Part shown: positions 6,628 through 10,843 of the stretch, piece after piece | How the letters are laid out: each line of letters begins with the position of its first letter | How positions within the stretch are numbered: position 1 is the first letter of the stretch | Made by a program: the position numbers and the translations under genes | Assembly (NCBI GenBank): GCA_014377495.1 | Contig: JACMPN010000629.1 | Location: 1-10,843 of the forward strand | DNA length: 10,843 nt | Direction of reading: 5' to 3' | Origin: Candidatus Sericytochromatia bacterium | GTDB lineage: Bacteria > Cyanobacteriota > Sericytochromatia > JACMPN01 | The notes under the pieces: generated by a model | Told to the model about the DNA's origin: nothing | Database searches by the model: none | The model's input: only the letters and a program-made list of their open reading frames with translations

Positions 6628-7869
6628 TTACATGACGGCCTTGAAGGCATCCACGACGCCGTAGCCGTAGTGGTCATTGAAGCCGGCATCCCCGAGATGG
6701 CGGGCCGACTGCTCGATCTTGGCCTTGACCTGGGCGGGGGTCATGGCGGGGTAGCGGCTGAGCATTAGGGCGACGACGCCGGCGACCATGGGCGAGGCCA
6801 TCGAGGTGCCGGACATGGCGTCGTAGTTCTGTTGATAGGAGGCGGTTGTCGTCTGGTAGACGGGGTAGGTGGGCATCGTGCTCATGATGTCCTGGCCGGG
6901 GGCGACGATGGAGATCCAGGAGCCGAAGTTGCTGAACTCGGTGACCCGACGGTCCGCATCGACGGCGCCGACGGAGATGACGCCCGGGTAGGCGGCCGGG
7001 AAGGTGGGCCAGTTCTGGCCGACACCGGACTCGTCGCCGTTGCCCATCGCCGCCACGAGGTTGACCCGCTTGGAGAGGGCGTAGTCGACGGCATCACGCA
7101 ATGCCTGGCTGGCCCCGCGACCGCCCAGGCTCAGGTTGATCACTTTGGCACCATGGTCGACGGCCCAGTAGATGCCTTCGGCGATGTCGTAGGTATAGCC
7201 CTCGCCTTTGGCGTCCAAAGCTTTAACCGGCATGAGCTTGCAGCGCGGGGCGACGCCGGCGACCCCGATGCCGTTGTCCGCCTCGGCGGCGACGGCGCCG
7301 CTGGCGTGGGTGCCGTGGCCGTTGTCGTCCTTGGGCGGCGTGGCACCCTTGCTGACGACGTTGTAGCCGGGGACGAACTGGTGGATCAGATCGGGGTGGG
7401 TCAGGTCGGCACCCGTGTCGACGACGCCGATGATGACACGGGGGTCACCCAGGGTGAGGTTCCAGGCCTTATCGACCTGCACCACGGCGAGGCCGTACTG
7501 GCCGCCGGGGCCGCCGGTCTTGGGATCATTGGCGGTGAAATTGCCCTTCACTTTGTAGTTGGGCTCGGCATAGTCGACGAGGCCGGATTGCTGGAAGCGC
7601 TGGACGGCGAGTTGGGGATCGCCCTGGATGGTCACCAGGGTGGCCCGGGTGCTGCTGGTCCGGCTGAGGGTGCGGGCGCCCTGGGCCTGCATGAATTCGC
7701 TGACCGAGCGGCCGGCGGCGGCGGAACGGAACTTGACGATCACCTGGGTGGGGGCGGCGACATTGGCGGCGGATGTCCGCTCACGGCCCGTAAAGGCCAC
7801 CAACGGCGTCGTGATGCTGCCACAGGCGGTGGTCACCGCCAACAGTCCGGCTAAAATCCAATGACGCAT
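6628..7869 (-). CDS. Secreted S8 subtilisin-like serine protease
   Basis: A 413-residue subtilase. Residues 1-16 form a signal peptide ending in TTAC, which is a poor but possible lipobox, so a lipid-anchored form is uncertain. An I9-type inhibitory propeptide spans about 40-105 (TQVIVKF to DYAEPNYK). The catalytic domain runs from about 120 to the end with the full triad: Asp151 in VVDTGADLTHPD, His185 in DNGHGTHASG, Ser356 in SGTSMASPMVAG, and the oxyanion Asn277 in AAMGNG. It resembles thermitase/fervidolysin-type enzymes and should mature by autoprocessing outside the cytoplasm. The ATG at 7869 is preceded by GGAGGGGG at good spacing. An ATG at 7887 would have that ribosome site inside the coding region and is rejected. 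It is the first gene of the minus-strand group ahead of the two sensor genes. Confidence 0.93.
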   Translation of the reverse strand: MRHWILAGLLAVTTACGSITTPLVAFTGRERTSAANVAAPTQVIVKFRSAAAGRSVSEFMQAQGARTLSRTSSTRATLVTIQGDPQLAVQRFQQSGLVDYAEPNYKVKGNFTANDPKTGGPGGQYGLAVVQVDKAWNLTLGDPRVIIGVVDTGADLTHPDLIHQFVPGYNVVSKGATPPKDDNGHGTHASGAVAAEADNGIGVAGVAPRCKLMPVKALDAKGEGYTYDIAEGIYWAVDHGAKVINLSLGGRGASQALRDAVDYALSKRVNLVAAMGNGDESGVGQNWPTFPAAYPGVISVGAVDADRRVTEFSNFGSWISIVAPGQDIMSTMPTYPVYQTTTASYQQNYDAMSGTSMASPMVAGVVALMLSRYPAMTPAQVKAKIEQSARHLGDAGFNDHYGYGVVDAFKAVM

Positions 7870-7883
7870 AAGAACCCCCTCCA

Positions 7884-7898
7884 CCATAGGGTCTATGG
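7884..7898. promoter_or_regulatory. Perfect 6-3-6 palindrome in the subtilase leader
   Basis: CCATAG-GGT-CTATGG is a perfect dyad 14 bases upstream of the subtilase ATG and immediately upstream of its GGAGGGGG ribosome site. It could be an operator for a dimeric regulator or, in mRNA, a small hairpin beside the ribosome site. Confidence 0.4.
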
Positions 7899-8037
7899 CC
7901 CTGGCGGACGCGCATCTTGCCTGGTTTCGGGGAAGCTTTACCTGGACTTTGCCGAACGTTCACCGGAGCTGGCCGGGGGCGGGCGGAGAGCGTTACACTG
8001 CTGGTTCTAGCGGGGAGACGGGGCAAGAGGTGTGCGG

Positions 8038-9309
8038 GTGACGGGACGGCTTCTGGAACGCAAGGCCCTCAGGTTGACGGCGGCCCTCGGCGGCCCCCAG
8101 CACGGGGAAAATCCCAGCGCTTACTACTTTTACGGGGGGGCGGGCTCCGGCAAGTCCCTGCTCCTGCGGCACCTGATGCGCGATTCCACCGGATTCGGCC
8201 TGGGATCGCTGGCCCTCGACCTGCGCCGGCTGCCGCCCTGCTCCGGACCGCACGGCCTCTTGCAGGTCCTCGCCCAGACCTTCGGCATCCGCCTGCCCGA
8301 GACGGACCAGGCCGGGAGCTTGGAAGCGGATGCGGCGGCGATCGTCGCCGGGATGCCGGCCCCGCTGCTGATTTTCTTCGACCATTTCGAGGAGATGGCG
8401 GGCTGGGAGGAGTGGCTCTATCAGCACCTGTTCGCCCCCACCCGCGATAAGTCCCTCTATGTCATTGCCGGCAGCTTTGACCTGTCGGCCTTCTGGGGCC
8501 AGCGTGACGGCATCGCCACCCTGTTGCCCGCCTTCACGGCCGACGAGACGTTTCAGTATCTGAAGGCGAGCTTTCACATCCAGGGTGACGAGATTCCGGA
8601 AGGCGTCTATGCCCTGACCGAGGGCTGGCCCTTGGCCGTGGGCCTGGTCAGTGAGGTGCTGACCCGGATGAGCGGGGCGCCGACCCGGGTCAAGGAACTG
8701 CTCACCGATCCGCCCAAGACGGGGTCCAAGTCCCTGAAATGGCTCTGTGCCGAGCTGCTGGACGTGCTGGACAGCGAGGATGCCCGACGCCTGTCGCTGT
8801 ACTCCCTGTACCCGCCGGACGCCGCCCTGTACGACTCGATCGGCGAGTCCTACGACCTGCCGCGGCTGCGCTTTTTGCCGGATCCGGGCCCGACCATGTG
8901 CCGGCACATCAAGGGCGCCCTGCGCAGTATCGACCCGGACAACTATGAAAAGCTGGCCACGGCCGGCTCGAAATACTACCGGGGCCGCTACCAGCAGACC
9001 AAAGAACGCTCGGATCTGGTCAACGGCCTGTTGCTGGGGCTGCACGCCGACGAGAGCGAAGGGTACTGGCAGATCCTCGGTGTGATCAGCGAGACGATCA
9101 AGTCCAATCCCGCCTTCGGTGAAGGGTTGCTGCGGGCGGCGATGACGGTGCCGACCAGCAAAGCCGTCAAGCAGGACCTCCGGGAAGACCACAGCAACCT
9201 GCACGGTTACGTGGCCAAGGACTACAAGCGGGCACAGCGGCTGATCGACCGCCTGGGCAACGTCAAAGGGTTCAGCGGCTGGGGCCGCATCGAAATCGGG
9301 CGGTTTTAA
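8038..9309 (+). CDS. STAND/AAA-type P-loop ATPase
   Basis: A 423-residue cytoplasmic ATPase. Walker A is YFYGGAGSGKS (Lys39, Ser40). Walker B is LLIFFDHFEEM with Asp115. A strand LYVIAGSFDL sits at the sensor-1 position. TEGWPLAVGL near 195-202 matches the GxP-type motif that follows the nucleotide-binding core in MalT, NACHT and ORC-like STAND proteins. Residues 205-330 are helical and probably a winged-helix region; the last ~90 residues are unrecognised. No effector or repeat-sensor domain is fused, unlike most large STAND regulators. The GTG at 8038 was preferred over the GTG at 8032 because AAGAGG lies seven bases upstream of the former and only one base upstream of the latter. It is followed after six bases by the HtrA gene, so the two are probably co-translated. 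Confidence 0.8.
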   Translation: MTGRLLERKALRLTAALGGPQHGENPSAYYFYGGAGSGKSLLLRHLMRDSTGFGLGSLALDLRRLPPCSGPHGLLQVLAQTFGIRLPETDQAGSLEADAAAIVAGMPAPLLIFFDHFEEMAGWEEWLYQHLFAPTRDKSLYVIAGSFDLSAFWGQRDGIATLLPAFTADETFQYLKASFHIQGDEIPEGVYALTEGWPLAVGLVSEVLTRMSGAPTRVKELLTDPPKTGSKSLKWLCAELLDVLDSEDARRLSLYSLYPPDAALYDSIGESYDLPRLRFLPDPGPTMCRHIKGALRSIDPDNYEKLATAGSKYYRGRYQQTKERSDLVNGLLLGLHADESEGYWQILGVISETIKSNPAFGEGLLRAAMTVPTSKAVKQDLREDHSNLHGYVAKDYKRAQRLIDRLGNVKGFSGWGRIEIGRF

Positions 9310-9315
9310 CCAATC

Positions 9316-10434
9316 ATGCCCACGACGCCCCGCAGTCACTTCCAGGTCCCCCGCACCGCCGTCTGGTTCGCCCTCGGCCTGCTGATCGGCTGGCAGGTGC
9401 TCGGCCACCGGCCCCAGGCCGACGCCGGGACCAGTCTGCGGGCCGAGGAAGCGGGCACCGTGGCGACGATCAAGCACGTCAGCCCCAGTGTCGTCACCGT
9501 GCTCACCCTGACGGCCAGCGAAGACCAGTATTTCGATGCGGTCCCCCGGGCTGGCGCCGGCTCCGGGGTGGTCATCTCGAAGGCTGGCGACATTTTGACG
9601 AATTTTCACGTCATCGGCGGGGCCCAGCAAGTGGCCGTCGTCTTTGGCGACAACCGCCAGCGGATCCCCGCCCGGCTGGTCGGTCAGGATCCGTTGACCG
9701 ATCTGGCGATCATCCGGGTCACCCAGGTACCGGCGAACCTCGTCGTCGCCAAACTCGGTGATTCCAGCGGCATCCAGGTGGGGCAGCAGGCCATCGCCAT
9801 CGGCAACCCCTTCGGCCTGGGCCGGACGGTGACGACGGGCGTGATCAGTGCCGTGCGGGACATCAAGGGCGATGACGGCAAGGTGATGCGCGGGATGATC
9901 CAGACGGATGCGGCGATCAACCAGGGCAATTCCGGGGGGGCGCTGCTGGATTCCCAGGGCAGCGTCATCGGGATCAACACGATGATTTTCTCGCCCTCGG
10001 GCGGCTCGGTCGGCATCGGCTTCGCCATCCCCATCGACCGGGCCAAAAAACTGATCCCCGACCTGCTCAGCCGCGGTCGGGTCGTGCGGCCCTGGCTGGG
10101 GCTCGACGCCTTTCCGATCTCCGCCGAGATGGCCAACGCCCTGCGCCTGTCCGTCCGGGCCGGGATTCTGATCAGCCGGGTGTCCGCCAACGGCAGCCTC
10201 GCCCGGGCCGGCTTCAAGGGCGGCAGCAAGGCCGTCGTCATCGGCGGCCGGACGGTGATGCTGGGCGGCGACATCATCACGGCGGTGAACGACCAGCCCG
10301 TGCGTGACATCGACACGCTCACCGCCGCCATCGATTCCCACAAGGTCGGCGACACGGTGACGATCACCCTCGTCCGGGCCGGCCAGATCGCCAAGGCCAA
10401 GGTGACGCTGACGGGGCCGCCGGCCAAGCCGTGA
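9316..10434 (+). CDS. htrA: HtrA/DegP-family serine protease with one PDZ domain
   Basis: A 372-residue trypsin-fold (S1C) protease of the extracytoplasmic quality-control type. Residues 13-31 form an uncleaved-looking membrane anchor or signal. The protease domain (about 48-230) has His98 in TNFHVIGG, Asp129 in DPLTDLAII, and Ser206 in NQGNSGGAL, so the triad is complete. A single PDZ domain follows (about 248-368), with RPWLGLD, GSLARAGF, GGDIITAVNDQPV and VGDTVTITLVRAG. This length and layout fit DegS/HhoA-like members better than two-PDZ DegP. It starts six bases after the ATPase gene, with no strong ribosome site of its own, and overlaps the next gene by GTGA, so it is the middle gene of an operon. 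Confidence 0.95.
   Translation: MPTTPRSHFQVPRTAVWFALGLLIGWQVLGHRPQADAGTSLRAEEAGTVATIKHVSPSVVTVLTLTASEDQYFDAVPRAGAGSGVVISKAGDILTNFHVIGGAQQVAVVFGDNRQRIPARLVGQDPLTDLAIIRVTQVPANLVVAKLGDSSGIQVGQQAIAIGNPFGLGRTVTTGVISAVRDIKGDDGKVMRGMIQTDAAINQGNSGGALLDSQGSVIGINTMIFSPSGGSVGIGFAIPIDRAKKLIPDLLSRGRVVRPWLGLDAFPISAEMANALRLSVRAGILISRVSANGSLARAGFKGGSKAVVIGGRTVMLGGDIITAVNDQPVRDIDTLTAAIDSHKVGDTVTITLVRAGQIAKAKVTLTGPPAKP
10427..10434 (+). other. GTGA start-stop overlap
   Basis: The htrA stop TGA (10432-10434) overlaps the GTG start of the next gene (10431-10433). This is a typical arrangement for translational coupling and decides the start of the truncated downstream gene. Confidence 0.7.
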
Positions 10435-10843
10435 GGCCGGACCTGCCCCAGCAACGGCGGCGGAATGCGGTGCTCATCTGCCGTTTCCTCTGGTGGCTCG
10501 CCCTGCCCTTTGCCGGCGGCGGCACCCTCGCCGCCTATCATGCCGCCACGACGTTGTCCGGGCACGTCATCATCCATGAGACGCTGGGGCGGGCCGAGAT
10601 CGCCACGGTGCCGGGCATGGTCCTGGATCAGCACTTTGACTCCCGGATCGGCAGCAAAGGCCGCTCGCTGACCGAGTATTACGTGCGCTATGGCTTTCGC
10701 CCGATGACCCCCGGCGCCCCTTCCGCCCCTGGCGCCCCGGCGGCTGACCGGATCATCAGCGAGCGATTGGTCGATCAGGCGACCTACCGGCGCAACCGGC
10801 CTTCAACGCCGATCACGGTGCGTTACGTCGCCGGGCGGCCGCA
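10431..10843 (+). CDS. Membrane-anchored protein resembling DUF3592, truncated by window end
   Basis: An open frame of 137 codons begins at GTG 10431, overlapping the htrA stop as GTGA, and runs to the window edge without a stop. After a basic start (RPDLPQQRRRN) there is one membrane segment (about 14-38, VLICRFLWWLALPFAGGGT), then an outward or cytoplasmic domain with VPGMVLDQHFDS, TEYYVRYGFRP and ITVRYVAGRP. The pattern of a membrane helix followed by a YxVxY strand and a closing VxVRYxxGxP resembles DUF3592-type small membrane proteins of unknown function. A Pro/Ala-rich insert (GAPSAPGAPAA) splits the domain. The match is by eye and the C-terminus is missing. Confidence 0.65.
   Translation, partial: MRPDLPQQRRRNAVLICRFLWWLALPFAGGGTLAAYHAATTLSGHVIIHETLGRAEIATVPGMVLDQHFDSRIGSKGRSLTEYYVRYGFRPMTPGAPSAPGAPAADRIISERLVDQATYRRNRPSTPITVRYVAGRP

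Noticed and set aside
6832..7854. A 340-codon plus-strand open frame rich in Gly, Asp and Val
   Set aside because: It is antisense to the subtilase, which has a complete catalytic triad and signal peptide.
7994..7999. TACACT as a -10 box for the ATPase operon
   Set aside because: It is a fair -10 match 38 bases before the start, but no -35 is visible at 16-18 bases upstream in the surrounding G/C-rich sequence. It is too weak to list as a promoter.
7993..10341. A 782-codon open frame on the minus strand
   Set aside because: It is antisense to the ATPase and htrA genes, whose catalytic motifs are unmistakable. Its translation is rich in His, Gly, Asp and Gln without any domain, as expected of a GC-rich shadow frame.
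1..10843. CRISPR array, tRNA, rRNA or riboswitch
   Set aside because: I saw no regularly spaced direct repeats, no cloverleaf with a T-loop GTTCGA core, and no long structured leader in the short intergenic gaps.

Overview
The window is GC-rich (my estimate is well above 60%), densely packed chromosomal DNA from a bacterium with a cell envelope containing a lipoprotein-type protease, an anchored HtrA protease and multi-membrane sensor proteins. GTG starts occur alongside ATG. There is no rRNA, tRNA, phage gene or CRISPR array. The lineage cannot be fixed from these genes. The mix (ComP-like sensor kinase, subtilase, STAND-type ATPase, a DUF559 gene inside inverted repeats) would suit several high-GC phyla, so I leave it unplaced.

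Layout. (1) 7-702: a compact repeat-bounded unit, with a DUF559 (Vsr-like nuclease fold) gene on the minus strand between ~100-bp inverted repeats whose outer parts fold into hairpins. (2) 814-2052: a small unknown protein with a CPECG motif (minus), an RluE-type 23S rRNA pseudouridine synthase (plus), and a stand-alone S4 RNA-binding protein (minus) whose stop codon abuts that of rluE. (3) 2216-2986: an unrecognised Ala-rich protein with a C-terminal hydrophobic hairpin, followed by a strong dyad at 3002-3032. (4) 7869 down to 3093, minus strand: an apparent three-gene operon encoding a secreted subtilase, a short sensor protein with a histidine H-box but no ATPase domain, and a long ComP-like sensor (PDZ, many membrane helices, GAF-like domain, ATPase domain) with Asp where the phosphoacceptor histidine should be. 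(5) 8038 to the right edge, plus strand: a tightly coupled operon of a STAND-like P-loop ATPase, an HtrA/DegP-type protease with one PDZ domain, and a membrane protein resembling DUF3592 that is cut by the window end.

How the genes may work together. The most notable observation is the pair of sensor genes. Each lacks the half of a histidine kinase that the other keeps, and they are adjacent, co-directional and paralogous. The simplest reading is a split kinase: the ATPase domain of the long protein phosphorylates His296 of the short one. The adjacent subtilase, the PDZ domain on the long sensor and the divergent HtrA operon suggest a locus concerned with proteolysis or quality control outside the cytoplasm, but that link is inferred from gene order. 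No response regulator lies in the window.
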